Assembly: GCF_001553565.1 (NCBI RefSeq)
Contig: NZ_CP014228.1
Location: 2,046,001 to 2,110,000, forward strand
Direction: 5' to 3'
Source: Actinomyces radicidentis
Lineage (GTDB): Bacteria; Actinomycetota; Actinomycetes; Actinomycetales; Actinomycetaceae
Length of the DNA stretch: 64,000 nucleotides
In this document: positions 27,535-37,290 of the stretch, piece by piece
Numbering within the stretch: the stretch's first letter is position 1
Layout of the letters: every line of letters starts with the position of its first letter
Position numbers and translations under genes: made by a program
Notes under the pieces: model-generated
What the model saw: the letters and a program-made list of their open reading frames with translations, nothing else
Database searches by the model: none
What the model was told of the DNA's origin: nothing

Positions 27535-28524
27535 TCAGGCGCGCTCGCGCACCCTCGGCCGCCGCGCCAGCTGGCCCAGCAGGTCGACGGCGAAGACCGC
27601 GACCCCCGCCCACACGAAGCACATGGCGATCCAGCGCGCCGTCGAGATCTCCTCGTGGAAGACGCCCCAGGCGAGGAGGAACTGCATGATCGGCGCGATG
27701 TACTGGGACAGGCCGACGACGCTCAGCGGCACGCGTGCCGTGCCCGCCCCGAAGAGCAGGAGCGGGATCGCGGTGAGGGGGCCGGCGAGGAGCAGCAGCA
27801 CGAGCAGGAGAGGCGAGGCCTCAGGACCCTGCATCGCGCCCGCCCCCGTGGCCTGCAGCCGGCCGAGGTAGACGAGCGCCACGGGTGCGACGACGAGGCT
27901 CTCCACGGTCAGCCCGGTGAGAGCGTCGACGCGGCTGCTCACGCGCTTCTTCACGAGCCCGTAGAACCCGAAGGTCAGTGCCAGGCCGAGGGAGACCCAG
28001 GGCAGCGAGTGCTGCATCGCCACGAGGATGAGGACGGCCACCGAGGCCAGCGCGATCGAGATCTCCTGGGCGGGTCGGAGCCTCTCGCCGAGGAAGACCG
28101 CCGCGAGGGCGACCGTGACGAGCGGGTTGATGAAGTACCCGAGCGCCGCGTCGGCCGTGTGCCCGGCGTTGACGCCGTAGACGTAGATGAGCCAGTTCGC
28201 CGTGACGAGGAACCCGGAGACCGTGAGCGTCCCCAGCAGCCGCGGCGTGGTGAGAACGGTCCGCAGCCGGCTCCAGCCGCGGCGGACGGCGACGAGGACG
28301 AGGCAGGTGGCCAACGTCCACAGGACCCGGTGCCCGATGATCTCGACGGCACCGGCGGCGTCGAGCAGGCGGAAGAACAGTGGGAAGAAGCCCCACAGCA
28401 CGTAGCAGCCGACGACCATCGCGAGGCCCGCGCCCGAGCGCGTCTCCGCGGTCGTGGTCCCCGGGGCGCCGCCGGTCGAGGTCTCGGGCCGGTTGTCGGG
28501 GGAGGGCGCGGGGGAGTGGGTCAT
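27535..28524 (-). CDS. rarD: RarD-family EamA transporter
   Basis: 329 residues, ten predicted helices. The RarD signature is clear: [32 protein letters not shown] at the start, then [26 protein letters not shown] in the middle, and [24 protein letters not shown] near the end. Members are drug/metabolite-superfamily permeases, some linked to chloramphenicol sensitivity, with unsettled substrates. ATG 28524 has GGAAG five bases upstream. Confidence 0.92.
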   Translation of the reverse strand: MTHSPAPSPDNRPETSTGGAPGTTTAETRSGAGLAMVVGCYVLWGFFPLFFRLLDAAGAVEIIGHRVLWTLATCLVLVAVRRGWSRLRTVLTTPRLLGTLTVSGFLVTANWLIYVYGVNAGHTADAALGYFINPLVTVALAAVFLGERLRPAQEISIALASVAVLILVAMQHSLPWVSLGLALTFGFYGLVKKRVSSRVDALTGLTVESLVVAPVALVYLGRLQATGAGAMQGPEASPLLLVLLLLAGPLTAIPLLLFGAGTARVPLSVVGLSQYIAPIMQFLLAWGVFHEEISTARWIAMCFVWAGVAVFAVDLLGQLARRPRVRERA

Positions 28525-28640
28525 ACTGCTTCCGTTCGCGGTCGGGCGAGGGGGATCCTATCGACGCCGCCGCCTCCCTAAGATGGTCCGGCCGCGCCCC
28601 GAGACGCGGCAGCCGACGCCCCGAACCCGAGGAGAAACCC

Positions 28641-29291
28641 ATGGCTGACGCCGCTCGCGCCCGCAAGGTCGCCGACCGCATCCACCAGACCGTCGCCCGC
28701 CTCCTCCAGGGCAGGATCAAGGACCCGCGCCTCGGCTTCGTCACCGTCACCGACGTCAAGGTCACCGGCGACCTCCAGCACGCCACGATCTTCTACACGG
28801 TGTACGGCACGGACCGCGAGCGGCGCGAGTCCGCCGCCGCGCTGCGCTCGGCCACCGGCCTCATCCGCTCCGAGGTCGGCAAGGCCCTCGGCATCCGCCT
28901 CACCCCCTCCCTCGAGTTCCAGCTCGACGCCCTGCCCACCCAGGCCAAGACCTTCGAGGACGCCCTCGCCCAGGCCCGCGCCAAGGACGAGGAGATCGCC
29001 CGCGCCTCCGAGGGCGCCCAGTACGCCGCCAGCGAGGACCCCTATCGCCACGACGACGAGGACGAGTGGGACGAGGACGACGAGAGCGCCGGCGGCGAGC
29101 GCGTGCTGGTGCGTGACGACGCCGAGGACGGCGACACGGCCGAGGACGTCGTCCGCGCCGAGCTGCTCGCCGAGGACGACGTCGTCGGTGACGACGACGA
29201 GCGGCTCGCCGAGGGCGTCGAGGACGAGCCGGAGACGGATGACGCCCCAGGCGACGCCGGGGACGTCGACCCCGAGGACTCCGTCCGGTGA
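28641..29291 (+). CDS. rbfA: 30S ribosome-binding factor RbfA with a long acidic tail
   Basis: 216 residues. The KH-like core (residues about 1-115: [39 protein letters not shown]) binds the 30S subunit during late maturation. From about residue 125 a roughly 90-residue Asp/Glu-rich tail follows, absent from the short E. coli protein and probably disordered. ATG 28641 follows AGGAG; a -10-like TAAGAT lies at 28579-28584. It overlaps truB by GTGA. Confidence 0.95.
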   Translation: MADAARARKVADRIHQTVARLLQGRIKDPRLGFVTVTDVKVTGDLQHATIFYTVYGTDRERRESAAALRSATGLIRSEVGKALGIRLTPSLEFQLDALPTQAKTFEDALAQARAKDEEIARASEGAQYAASEDPYRHDDEDEWDEDDESAGGERVLVRDDAEDGDTAEDVVRAELLAEDDVVGDDDERLAEGVEDEPETDDAPGDAGDVDPEDSVR

Positions 29292-30346
29292 GCCGCCCCG
29301 AGGTGCCCCGCGGCGCCGTCACCGCCGCCGACGGACTCCTCGTCCTCGACAAGCCGACCGGCCTCACCAGCCACGACCTCGTCGCGCTCACCCGGCGCAT
29401 GGCGGTCACGCGTAAGGTCGGCCACGCCGGCACCCTCGACCCGATGGCCACCGGCGTCCTCATCCTGGGGATCGGCCGCGCCACCCGCTTCCTCACCTAC
29501 CTCGTCGGTGCCGACAAGACCTACGAGGCGACCGTCCGCCTCGGCCAGGAGACGCTGACCGAGGACGCCGAGGGCGAGGTGACGGCCGGCGCCGGCTGCG
29601 CCGCCCCCGGTGCGCCCGGCTCCCCGCTCGACGGCCTCGACGCCGCCCTCGCCGCCCTCACCGGCGACATCGAGCAGGTCCCGAGCGCCGTCTCCGCCAT
29701 CAAGGCCGACGGCGTGCGCTCCTACGCGCGCGTCCGCGGGGGCGAGGACGTCGAGCTCCCCGCCCGCCCCGTCACCATCCACGCCCTCACCCCGCTCGAC
29801 GAGCCGCGCCCCGCCGTCGCCGCCGACGGGACCGCCGTGGTCGACCTGAACCTGCGCGTGACGTGCTCGTCCGGCACCTACGTCCGCGCCCTCGCCCGCG
29901 ACCTGGGGCGGGCCCTCGGCTGCGGCGGTCACCTCACGGCCCTGCGTCGCACCGCCGTCGGCCCCTTCACCCTCGACGACGCCCGCGCTCTCGAGACCGT
30001 CACCGCAGAGGTCGCCGACGGCGCCACCGCGGCGGAGCGCGGCGAGGACCCCGCCGGGCTCGCCACGACACCCCTGGAGGAGGTCGCGCGCCGCTGCTTC
30101 GACGCCGTCGCCCTCACCGAGGCGGAGGCGCGCGCCGTCGGCCACGGCCAGCCGCTGCCCGCCGAGCTCCTCGACCGCGCCGAGCGCCTCGACGCCCCCG
30201 TCATCCCCAAGCACCTCCGCGGTGCCGACGGCGCCCAGGAGGCGCGCGAGGTCGTCGCGGGGTTCGCCCCCGACGGCGGCCTCGTGGCACTGTTGACCCG
30301 CAAGGGCTCTCGAACGAGGCCCCTCCTCGTCCTCGCGCCCGCCTGA
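29288..30346 (+). CDS. truB: tRNA pseudouridine-55 synthase TruB
   Basis: 352 residues. Makes pseudouridine 55 in the T-loop of t[19 protein letters not shown] opens the fold; [16 protein letters not shown] (about 38-55) carries the catalytic Asp; [17 protein letters not shown] and [21 protein letters not shown] are the other family motifs. A C-terminal PUA-like extension follows. GTG start inside the rbfA stop indicates coupling. Confidence 0.96.
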   Translation: MSRPEVPRGAVTAADGLLVLDKPTGLTSHDLVALTRRMAVTRKVGHAGTLDPMATGVLILGIGRATRFLTYLVGADKTYEATVRLGQETLTEDAEGEVTAGAGCAAPGAPGSPLDGLDAALAALTGDIEQVPSAVSAIKADGVRSYARVRGGEDVELPARPVTIHALTPLDEPRPAVAADGTAVVDLNLRVTCSSGTYVRALARDLGRALGCGGHLTALRRTAVGPFTLDDARALETVTAEVADGATAAERGEDPAGLATTPLEEVARRCFDAVALTEAEARAVGHGQPLPAELLDRAERLDAPVIPKHLRGADGAQEAREVVAGFAPDGGLVALLTRKGSRTRPLLVLAPA

Positions 30347-30446
30347 ACCCGGGCCGGTCCCCGGACCGGACCTCGAGCCCGGCGCCGCACCGACGACCGC
30401 CGGCCACAGCCACGACACCCACGCAGCACGACCCCAGGAGACGACG

Positions 30447-30896
30447 ATGAGCGAGCAGACCGACCAGACGCAGCAGACGGAGACCGCCGGCGGCTGCGGG
30501 TGCGGCTGCGGCGGTCACGGCGACCAGGGCGCACCGGCCGCCGACGAGCGCGCCGCCGCCCCCGTCGTCGCCCAGCCGCTCGGGGCCGGCTACACCGCAC
30601 CCGAGCCCGTCACCGCCTCCTCCATGGAGGCCGCCGACCCCACCGGCATCGCCGCGAACGTCATGAGCGTCCTCGCCGACGGCACCGTCCAGGTCGCCGT
30701 CCCCGCCGACGGCGACGCCGCCGCGGCCGACGCCTCCGCGGGCGTGGTCCCCGGGCACAAGGCCGGCAACATCCTCGGCCTGCGCGACGTCTCCGCCGCG
30801 GGCAACGGCGGCGGCTGCGGCGGGCACGGTCACCACCACCACGACCACGTCCACGGCGAGCAGGCCTCCGGCGGCTGCGCCTGCGGCGCCCACTGA
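30447..30896 (+). CDS. Small Cys/His-rich protein, probable metal binder
   Basis: 149 residues, not recognised. Both ends carry Gly-Cys-His clusters: GGCGCGCGGHGD at 15-26 and GGGCGGHGHHHHDHVHG (121-137) with GGCACGAH at the very end (142-149). The middle is Ala/Val/Asp-rich with a short VMSVLADGTVQVAVPADGD beta-like stretch. The terminal clusters could bind Ni, Zn, Cu or Co. The start has CAGGAG six bases upstream. It sits between truB and ribF, where related genomes usually have no such gene; role unknown. Confidence 0.85.
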   Translation: MSEQTDQTQQTETAGGCGCGCGGHGDQGAPAADERAAAPVVAQPLGAGYTAPEPVTASSMEAADPTGIAANVMSVLADGTVQVAVPADGDAAAADASAGVVPGHKAGNILGLRDVSAAGNGGGCGGHGHHHHDHVHGEQASGGCACGAH

Positions 30897-30924
30897 CCGG
30901 CCGACGGGGACGGGGCGAGCAGGC

Positions 30925-31965
30925 GTGCAGGTCTGGTACGGGCCCGAGCAGGTGCCACCGACCCTCACGGGAGCGGACGGCACCGGGAGCGTCGTCACCA
31001 TCGGAGTCTTCGACGGCGTCCACCGCGGCCACCAGGCGATCCTCGGACGGGTCGTCGCACGCGCCCACGAGGTCGACCCCGAGGGCGAGCGCCCGCTCGC
31101 CGTGGCCATCACCTTCGACCCGCACCCCGCGCGCGTCCACCGCCCCGATTCCGGGCTCGAGCTCGTCGCCTCCCTCGCCGACCGCCTCGAGGGCCTCGCC
31201 GCCGCCGGCCTCGACGCCGTCCTCGTCGTCCACTACACACTCGACTTCGCCGACCAGTCGCCCGAGGACTTCATCCGCACCTGGATCGAGGGGCTCCTCG
31301 GCGCCCGCGCCGTCGTCGTCGGCGACGACGTCCGCTTCGGCCGCGGCAACGGGGGCGACGCCGCCACGCTCACCCGCATCGGCGCGCAGGACGGCGTCGA
31401 CGTCGAGATCGTCTCCGACGTCGTCTCGCCCGAGGGACGCCGCTGGTCCTCGACCTGGGTGCGCGAGCTCCTCGAGGGCGGCGACGTCGCCGGCGCCGCC
31501 CGCGTCCTCGGTCACCCGCACCGCCTGCGCGGCACCGTCGTCCACGGGCTGCGCCGTGGCCGCGAGCTCGGCTTCCCGACCGCCAACCTCGACGCCGCGA
31601 GCGTCGGAGTCGTGCCTCCCGACGGCGTCTACGCGGGCTGGCTCGTGCGCGAGCCCGGAGCCGGCGAGTCCCGAGGGGCGGGGGAGGAGCGGCTGCCCGC
31701 GGCCATCTCCATCGGCACCAACCCGACCTTCGACGACGTCCCGGAGCGGACCGTCGAGGCCTACGTCCTCGGTCGCGCCGACCTCGACCTGTACGGGCAG
31801 GTCGTCGCCATCGAGCTCGTCGAGCGGCTGCGCCCGATGCTCGCCTTCGACGGCCTCGAGCCGCTGCTGACCCAGATGGACCAGGACGTGCGCGACGCCG
31901 CCCGTGCCCTCGAGGTGCCCGAGCCCGAGCGGCTGCGCGTCCGCCCTGAGGACGTCACCGCCTGA
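30925..31965 (+). CDS. ribF: Bifunctional riboflavin kinase / FAD synthetase
   Basis: 346 residues. Makes FMN, then FAD. The N-terminal FAD synthetase (nucleotidyltransferase) has [17 protein letters not shown] and [13 protein letters not shown], with [23 protein letters not shown] near 175; the C-terminal riboflavin kinase begins [22 protein letters not shown] with the PTAN motif and contains [19 protein letters not shown] made here also serves the Fni isomerase of this window. GTG 30925; no FMN riboswitch is seen upstream. Confidence 0.95.
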   Translation: MQVWYGPEQVPPTLTGADGTGSVVTIGVFDGVHRGHQAILGRVVARAHEVDPEGERPLAVAITFDPHPARVHRPDSGLELVASLADRLEGLAAAGLDAVLVVHYTLDFADQSPEDFIRTWIEGLLGARAVVVGDDVRFGRGNGGDAATLTRIGAQDGVDVEIVSDVVSPEGRRWSSTWVRELLEGGDVAGAARVLGHPHRLRGTVVHGLRRGRELGFPTANLDAASVGVVPPDGVYAGWLVREPGAGESRGAGEERLPAAISIGTNPTFDDVPERTVEAYVLGRADLDLYGQVVAIELVERLRPMLAFDGLEPLLTQMDQDVRDAARALEVPEPERLRVRPEDVTA

Positions 31966-32055
31966 GCCGGGAGCGGACCAGGCGCCGGGTCGTCCTGAGA
32001 CCGAGCCCACGGCGCTCGGCGCCGTTCCGGCGGTCGGGGCGCGTCCGGACGCTGG

Positions 32056-32061
32056 TAGGGT
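32056..32061 (+). promoter_or_regulatory. Extended -10 box before rpsO
   Basis: TGG followed by TAGGGT; start expected near 32068, leaving an 80-base leader to GTG 32147. The -35 is not convincing. Confidence 0.35.
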
Positions 32062-32146
32062 TGGCGGGCCGTCGATCGGCCGCGGACGTGTCATGCCCGG
32101 GAGAACAAGCCCCGGCGCTCCGCGCAACGAGAAAGAGGAGCAAACC

Positions 32147-32416
32147 GTGTCGGTTTCCCCCGAGCGCAAGAAGCAGATCATCGCCGAGTACGCCACCCAC
32201 GAGGGTGACACGGGCTCCCCCGAGGTCCAGGTCGCCGTTCTGTCCGAGCGCATCTCCAACCTCACCGAGCACTTCAAGACCCACACGCACGACCACCACT
32301 CGCGCCGCGGTCTCTACCTCCTCATCGGCAAGCGCCGTCGCCTCCTCGACTACCTCATGAAGGAGGACATCGAGCGCTACCGCGCCCTCATCGCCAGGCT
32401 CGGCATCCGCCGCTGA
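32147..32416 (+). CDS. rpsO: 30S ribosomal protein S15
   Basis: 89 residues, exact family length. [33 protein letters not shown] and [20 protein letters not shown] are the S15 helices that bind 16S rRNA. GTG 32147 follows AGAGGAG by six bases. A terminator and a separate pnp promoter follow, although rpsO-pnp is the conserved order. Confidence 0.97.
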   Translation: MSVSPERKKQIIAEYATHEGDTGSPEVQVAVLSERISNLTEHFKTHTHDHHSRRGLYLLIGKRRRLLDYLMKEDIERYRALIARLGIRR

Positions 32417-32443
32417 GCCCGCGCGAGCGCAGCTCGAGCCCGT

Positions 32444-32484
32444 CGCCCCGGCCCCGCCTCCCCTGGGAGAGCGGGGTCGGGGCG
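32444..32484 (+). terminator. Hairpin terminator after rpsO
   Basis: CGCCCCGGCCCCGC (32444-32457) pairs with GCGGGGTCGGGGCG (32471-32484), 14 bp with one G-T (G-U) pair, 13-base loop, 27 bases after the stop. No T-run. Confidence 0.6.
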
Positions 32485-32654
32485 CGTTCGCGCCCCGGAG
32501 CGGCGCCTGCTCGGGGAGTGAGGGCGGGGAGGCCGTGAGTCGGCCGTGGGGCGGGGCGCCGAGGCGGCGAGCGGGGCCGGGCCGCGCGCCCGCGCCGCGT
32601 CCCATCTCACGGGGGAGAACGTCCCGGCTCCCGCGAGATCGCGCGCCCCCACGG

Positions 32655-32758
32655 TAGGATCGCAGGGTCCGCGTCGCGCGTGGGCGCCGGGGTCGCCCCG
32701 GGCCGACGGCGCGACCGCAGGGGCAGGGCGCGTCGCCCGCCTCTTGCGCCGCGGACCC
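32655..32758 (+). promoter_or_regulatory. pnp promoter and 5-prime leader stem
   Basis: The 514-base rpsO-pnp gap holds no gene. A -10 TAGGAT lies at 32655-32660, predicting a start near 32667. GGGTCCGCGTCGC (32665-32677) pairs with GCGCCGCGGACCC (32746-32758), 12 of 13 positions, so the mRNA would begin with a long stem. In E. coli and Streptomyces, pnp leaders form a stem cut by RNase III as part of PNPase autocontrol; this is a likely analogue. About 170 bases between stem and start show nothing clear. Confidence 0.5.
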
Positions 32759-32930
32759 GGCGACGGGGAACGACCCCGGCCGCCGGACGGCAGGGCACGT
32801 CGGTTTTCGGTGGTGGCCTCCGGAACGGTGCGCGGGCGAGTCGCCCGCACGGGCTGGGCCCGAGCCGCTCCGTGGGCCTCGATCGAAGGCCACGGTCCTG
32901 CCCCGATCGACAGAAAGAGACACATCACCG

Positions 32931-35309
32931 ATGTTCCTTGATGACCCTGAGGTCACCGCCGCCGAGGCCGTGATCGACAACGGCTCCTTCGGCAAGCGCG
33001 TCGTCCGCTTCGAGACCGGCCGCCTCGCCAAGCAGGCCGCCGGCTCCGCCATGGCCTACCTCGACGGCGAGACCGCCATCCTGTCCGCCACCACCGTGGG
33101 CAAGCACCCCAAGGACCAGTTCGACTTCTTCCCGCTCACCGTGGACGTGGAGGAGCGCCAGTACGCCGCCGGCCGCATCCCCGGCTCCTTCTTCCGCCGC
33201 GAGGGCCGCGCCGGCACCTCCGCCATCCTGGCCTGCCGCCTCATCGACCGCCCGCTGCGCCCGTCCTTCGTCAAGGGCCTGCGCAACGAGGTCCAGGTCG
33301 TCGAGACCGTCCTCGCCATCCACCCCGACGACGCCTACGACGTCCTCGCCATCAACGCGGCCTCGATGTCCACCCAGATCGCCGGCCTGCCCTTCGCCGG
33401 CCCGGTCGCCGGCACCCGCCTCGCCCTCATCGACGGGCAGTGGGTCGCCTTCCCGCGCTGGAGCGAGCTCGAGCGCGCCACCTTCAACATGGTCGTCGCG
33501 GGCCGCGTCCTCGAGGACGGCGACGTCGCGATCATGATGGTCGAGGCAGGCGCCACCGAGAACGCCTGGGACCTCATCCAGGCGGGCGCGACAGCCCCCA
33601 CCGAGACGGTCGTGGCCAGCGCCCTCGAGGCCGCCAAGCCGCACATCAAGGCCCTCTGCGAGGCCCAGATGGAGGTCGCCAAGCACGCCTCCAAGCCCAC
33701 CGCCGAGTTCCCGCTCTACCTCGACTACACCGACGAGCAGTACGACGCCGTCGAGAAGGCCGCTGAGCAGTTCGACCTCGCCGGCGCCATCGCCACCGAG
33801 GGCAAGCAGGCCCGCGACATCGCCACGGACGCCGTCCGCGACCAGGTTATCGGTTCCCTCGCCGAGCGCTTCGGAGGTGAGGACGACATCAAGGCCCTCA
33901 AGGCGGCCTTCAAGTCCGTCACCAAGAAGCTCGTCCGTCACCGCACCCTCACCGAGGGCATCCGCATGGACGGCCGCGGCCTCAAGGACATCCGTACCCT
34001 GGCCGCCGAGGTCGAGGTCCTGCCCCGCGTCCACGGGTCCGCCATCTTCGAGCGCGGCGAGACCCAGATCCTGGGCGTCACCACGCTCAACATGCTGCGC
34101 ATGGAGCAGCAGATCGACGACCTCTCGCCGATCACGCGCAAGCGCTACATGCACCAGTACGTCTTCCCACCCTTCTCCACCGGCGAGACGGGCCGCGTCG
34201 GCGCCCCGAAGCGCCGCGAGGTCGGCCACGGCGCCCTCGCCGAGCGCGCCCTCGTCCCGGTCCTGCCGAGCAAGGACGACTTCCCCTACGCCATCCGTCA
34301 GGTCTCCGAGGCCCTCGGCTCCAACGGCTCCACCTCGATGGGCTCGGTCTGCGCCTCCACGCTGTCCATGCTCAACGCGGGCGTGCCGCTCAAGGCCCCC
34401 GTGGCGGGCATCGCCATGGGCCTCATGCACGAGGAGATCGACGGCGAGACCAAGTGGGCCACGCTCACCGACATCCTCGGCTCCGAGGACGCCTTCGGCG
34501 ACATGGACTTCAAGGTCGCCGGTACCCGCGACTTCATCACCGCCCTGCAGCTTGACACCAAGCTCGACGGCCTGCCCAGCGAGATCCTCGCCGGCGCCCT
34601 CGGCCAGGCGCGCGACGCCCGCTTCAAGCTGCTCGACCTCATCGACGCCGCCATCGACGGTCCCGACGAGATGGCACCGACGGCTCCTCGCGTCCTCACC
34701 GTCCACATCCCGGTGGACAAGATCGGCGAGGTCATCGGCCCCAAGGGCAAGATGATCAACCAGATCCAGGAGGACACCGGCGCGGACCTCACGGTCGAGG
34801 ACGACGGCACCGTCTACATCGGCGCCTCCGACGGCCCCTCCGCCGAGGCCGCCCGCGACGCCGTCAACGCGATCGCCAACCCGCAGATGCCGGAGATCGG
34901 CGAGCGCTTCGTCGGCACAGTCGTCAAGACGACCACCTTCGGCGCCTTCGTCTCCCTCACCCCCGGCAAGGACGGCCTCCTGCACATCTCGCAGATCCGT
35001 CGCCTCGTGGGCGGCAAGCGCGTGGAGAACGTCGAGGACGTCCTGGGCGTGGGTGACAAGGTCAACGTCGAGCTGGCCGAGATCGACCAGCGCGGCAAGC
35101 TCAGCCTGCACGCCGTCCTCAACGAGGAGCAGCAGGCCGCTGAGGACGAGGCCAGGGCCCACCGCTCCGAGCGCGGCGACGACGAGGGTGAGCGCCGTGA
35201 GCGTCGCCCGCGCCGCCGCTCCGGCGAGGGCGAGGACGGGGAGCGCCGTGAGCGCCGCCCGCGCCGTCGCCGCACCCGTACCAACGAGGACTCCTCGGAC
35301 GCCGAGTGA
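32931..35309 (+). CDS. pnp: Polynucleotide phosphorylase
   Basis: 792 residues. 3-prime to 5-prime phosphorolytic RNase, also polymerising tails and possibly ppGpp synthesis in actinobacteria. Two RNase PH-like domains ([11 protein letters not shown] near 103; [16 protein letters not shown] near 430), a linking helical domain, then KH ([23 protein letters not shown], near 600) and S1 ([15 protein letters not shown]) domains. A basic C-terminal tail carries two [11 protein letters not shown] units, probably RNA-binding. The ATG has only a weak AGAAAGAGA upstream. Ends in a strong terminator. Confidence 0.97.
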   Translation: MFLDDPEVTAAEAVIDNGSFGKRVVRFETGRLAKQAAGSAMAYLDGETAILSATTVGKHPKDQFDFFPLTVDVEERQYAAGRIPGSFFRREGRAGTSAILACRLIDRPLRPSFVKGLRNEVQVVETVLAIHPDDAYDVLAINAASMSTQIAGLPFAGPVAGTRLALIDGQWVAFPRWSELERATFNMVVAGRVLEDGDVAIMMVEAGATENAWDLIQAGATAPTETVVASALEAAKPHIKALCEAQMEVAKHASKPTAEFPLYLDYTDEQYDAVEKAAEQFDLAGAIATEGKQARDIATDAVRDQVIGSLAERFGGEDDIKALKAAFKSVTKKLVRHRTLTEGIRMDGRGLKDIRTLAAEVEVLPRVHGSAIFERGETQILGVTTLNMLRMEQQIDDLSPITRKRYMHQYVFPPFSTGETGRVGAPKRREVGHGALAERALVPVLPSKDDFPYAIRQVSEALGSNGSTSMGSVCASTLSMLNAGVPLKAPVAGIAMGLMHEEIDGETKWATLTDILGSEDAFGDMDFKVAGTRDFITALQLDTKLDGLPSEILAGALGQARDARFKLLDLIDAAIDGPDEMAPTAPRVLTVHIPVDKIGEVIGPKGKMINQIQEDTGADLTVEDDGTVYIGASDGPSAEAARDAVNAIANPQMPEIGERFVGTVVKTTTFGAFVSLTPGKDGLLHISQIRRLVGGKRVENVEDVLGVGDKVNVELAEIDQRGKLSLHAVLNEEQQAAEDEARAHRSERGDDEGERRERRPRRRSGEGEDGERRERRPRRRRTRTNEDSSDAE

Positions 35310-35354
35310 GGCAGCGCTGACGCAGCCGACCGGGCGCCCTGCGCGCCCGTGAGC

Positions 35355-35404
35355 AACGGCGGGAGCCGGGGCCACCCCCAGGGGCGGTCCCGGCTCCCGC
35401 CGTT
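35355..35404 (+). terminator. Terminator after pnp
   Basis: A 16-bp perfect stem, AACGGCGGGAGCCGGG (35355-35370) with its complement (35389-35404), loop 18 bases, 45 bases after the stop. Confidence 0.8.
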
Positions 35405-35469
35405 CCCGGTCCTCTACGCCGTCGGCGAGGCGTGAGGAGGCCGACGGCGGGCAGCGGGCGCCCGGCCGC

Positions 35470-35475
35470 TAGGCT
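35470..35475 (+). promoter_or_regulatory. -10 box of pepR with leaderless start
   Basis: TAGGCT ends 6 bases before GTG 35482 and no Shine-Dalgarno is present in the gap. Confidence 0.5.
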
Positions 35476-35481
35476 CACCAG

Positions 35482-36885
35482 GTGACCAGCAGCCGCACGA
35501 CAGACCTCCCCAGCACCTTCGCCGACGAGGGGCGCAGCACCGGCGACTTCGAGGCCTCCTACGACGAGGTCGCGCTCGTCCGCGGGCGCGCCGGCGACCC
35601 CGCCACCGAGCTCACCCTCACCGACGACGGCGCCACCCTGCGCCGCTCCGTCCTGCCCGGGGGCGTCCGCGTCATCACAGAGTCCGTCCCCGGCCTTCGC
35701 TCCACGGCGCTCGGCACCTGGTTCGGCGTCGGCTCCCGCGACGAGGTCCCCGGCCAGGAGGGCTCGACCCACTTCCTCGAGCACCTCATGTTCAAGGGCA
35801 CCGCCACCCGCGACGCCCGCGGCATCGCCGAGGCCTTCGACATGATCGGCGGCGAGTCCAACGCCGCCACCTCCAAGGAGCACACCTCCTACTACGCCCG
35901 CGTCCAGCGCCGTGACTCCATGGAGGCCCTCGACGTCATCACCGACATGGTGACGTCCTCGCTCCTCACCCCCGCCGAGGTCGAGACCGAGCGCGGCGTC
36001 ATCGTCTCCGAGCTCGCCGACGCCGCCGACGACCTCCTGGACGTCGCCCAGGACGCCTTCAACCGCGCCGCCTTCGGGGAGGACACGCCGCTCGGTCGGC
36101 CCATCGGAGGCACTCCCGAGGCCGTTCGCTCCGTGCCGCGCGACGCCGTCTGGGACCACTACCAGCGCAGCTACGCCTCCGACTCCCTCGTCGTCGCCGT
36201 CGCCGGCGCCGTCGACCACGACGAGGTCTGCGACCGGGTCCTCTCCGACCTCGCCGCCGCCGGGTGGGACGCGAGCGCCGACGCCGTGCCGCGACCCCGC
36301 CGCTTCGAGACCGTCGGCCTGGACACGCCTCCCGTCCACGACGTCACCGTCGTCCGCGACGCCGAGCAGTCCCACGTCCAACTCGCCTGCCGCGGGATCC
36401 CCGTGCGCGACGAGCGACGCTGGGCCATGAGCGTCCTCACCACCATCCTCGGCGGCGGCATGTCCTCCCGCCTCTTCCAGGAGGTCCGCGAGAAGCGGGG
36501 CCTGGCCTACACGACCTATGCCTTCGACTCCTCCTACGCCGGCGCCGGCGCCTTCGGCCTCTACGCCGGCTGCGCCCCGGAGGACGTCGAAGAGGTCTGC
36601 GCCGTCATGGTCGGCGAGTTCGAGCGCCTCGCCGAGGGCGGCGTGAGCGAGCGCGAGCTCGCCCGGGCCCGCGGCCAGATCCGCGGCGCGATGGTCCTCG
36701 GCGGCGAGGACTCCCTCGCTCGCATGGGGCGCCTCGGCCGAGGCGAGGTCGTCACCGGCCGCCTGCGCTCCATGGGGGAGAACCTTCGCCGCCTGGACGC
36801 GGTCACCGCCGACGACGTGCGCGCCCTGGCAGCCCAGCTCGCCGCCCAGGAGCGCTGCCGTGTGGTCGTCGGCCCGGGTGCCTGA
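35482..36885 (+). CDS. pepR: M16-family zinc metallopeptidase
   Basis: 467 residues. The inverted zinc motif HFLEH is at 97-101 (H97, E100, H101), with the distal Glu in the ETERGVIVSEL stretch near 175-185. The C-terminal half is the second, inactive M16 domain, with LTTILGGGMSSRLFQEVREKRGLAYTTYAF, the R/Y region that holds peptide. Homologues are processing-peptidase-like; Rv2782c is the mycobacterial equivalent. In related genomes dapB follows closely; here 2.5 kb of foreign-looking DNA intervenes. Confidence 0.93.
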   Translation: MTSSRTTDLPSTFADEGRSTGDFEASYDEVALVRGRAGDPATELTLTDDGATLRRSVLPGGVRVITESVPGLRSTALGTWFGVGSRDEVPGQEGSTHFLEHLMFKGTATRDARGIAEAFDMIGGESNAATSKEHTSYYARVQRRDSMEALDVITDMVTSSLLTPAEVETERGVIVSELADAADDLLDVAQDAFNRAAFGEDTPLGRPIGGTPEAVRSVPRDAVWDHYQRSYASDSLVVAVAGAVDHDEVCDRVLSDLAAAGWDASADAVPRPRRFETVGLDTPPVHDVTVVRDAEQSHVQLACRGIPVRDERRWAMSVLTTILGGGMSSRLFQEVREKRGLAYTTYAFDSSYAGAGAFGLYAGCAPEDVEEVCAVMVGEFERLAEGGVSERELARARGQIRGAMVLGGEDSLARMGRLGRGEVVTGRLRSMGENLRRLDAVTADDVRALAAQLAAQERCRVVVGPGA

Positions 36886-36921
36886 GGTGAGGGACGGCGA
36901 GTACGCGGTGACCGCCCACGG

Positions 36922-37290
36922 TCAACCTTGTGCCTGCCTTGTTCGAATCCGCTGAGGCTGGAGCACGGCAAGGACGAAGAAGAGGATCGCGCCGATGACC
37001 CATGCTGCGACCATGCCCGTGGGATGAGTGAGGGCGACCGCGATCATGACTCCCAGTGCCACGGCGGCAATCGCCTTCAGGGCTGGCAGGCCGGTGGCGA
37101 CTGCGAGTGCCGTGCTTGTGGCGGAGATTGCGACGGCGATTGTCACCGCTCGTTGCGGGGTATCCCAGTTCAGGTGGACGAGAACCCCGCTCAGGACGGC
37201 GATGGCGGCGACCGACAACGACGATACTATGTTTTTTTTCGCCCTTTTTTTGTCGTGTTGCAACGTGGTTCGACGAAGTTTGTTATGCAC
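36922..37290 (-). CDS. Four-helix membrane protein coupled to the Cys-rich precursor
   Basis: 122 residues, not recognised. A basic start (HNKLRRTTLQHDKKRAKKN) is followed by four hydrophobic helices at about 21-41, 48-66, 71-90 and 94-113. GTG 37290 is chosen because GGAGGG lies six bases upstream; it overlaps the stop of the preceding gene by 8 bases, so translation is coupled. Codons 14-20 contain an A7 run (37251-37245) and an A8 run (37239-37232), prone to slippage. Size, membrane nature and coupling to a possible secreted peptide suggest an immunity or export partner; this is inference. Confidence 0.75.
   Translation of the reverse strand: MHNKLRRTTLQHDKKRAKKNIVSSLSVAAIAVLSGVLVHLNWDTPQRAVTIAVAISATSTALAVATGLPALKAIAAVALGVMIAVALTHPTGMVAAWVIGAILFFVLAVLQPQRIRTRQAQG

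Noticed and set aside
30347-31000. FMN riboswitch before ribF
   Set aside because: None of the conserved RFN box segments was recognised, and the genes are closely packed.
32417-32930. Possible small genes in the rpsO-pnp gap
   Set aside because: Open frames exist on both strands but are Arg/Pro/Ala-rich, overlap each other, lack ribosome sites and cross the terminator and leader stem.
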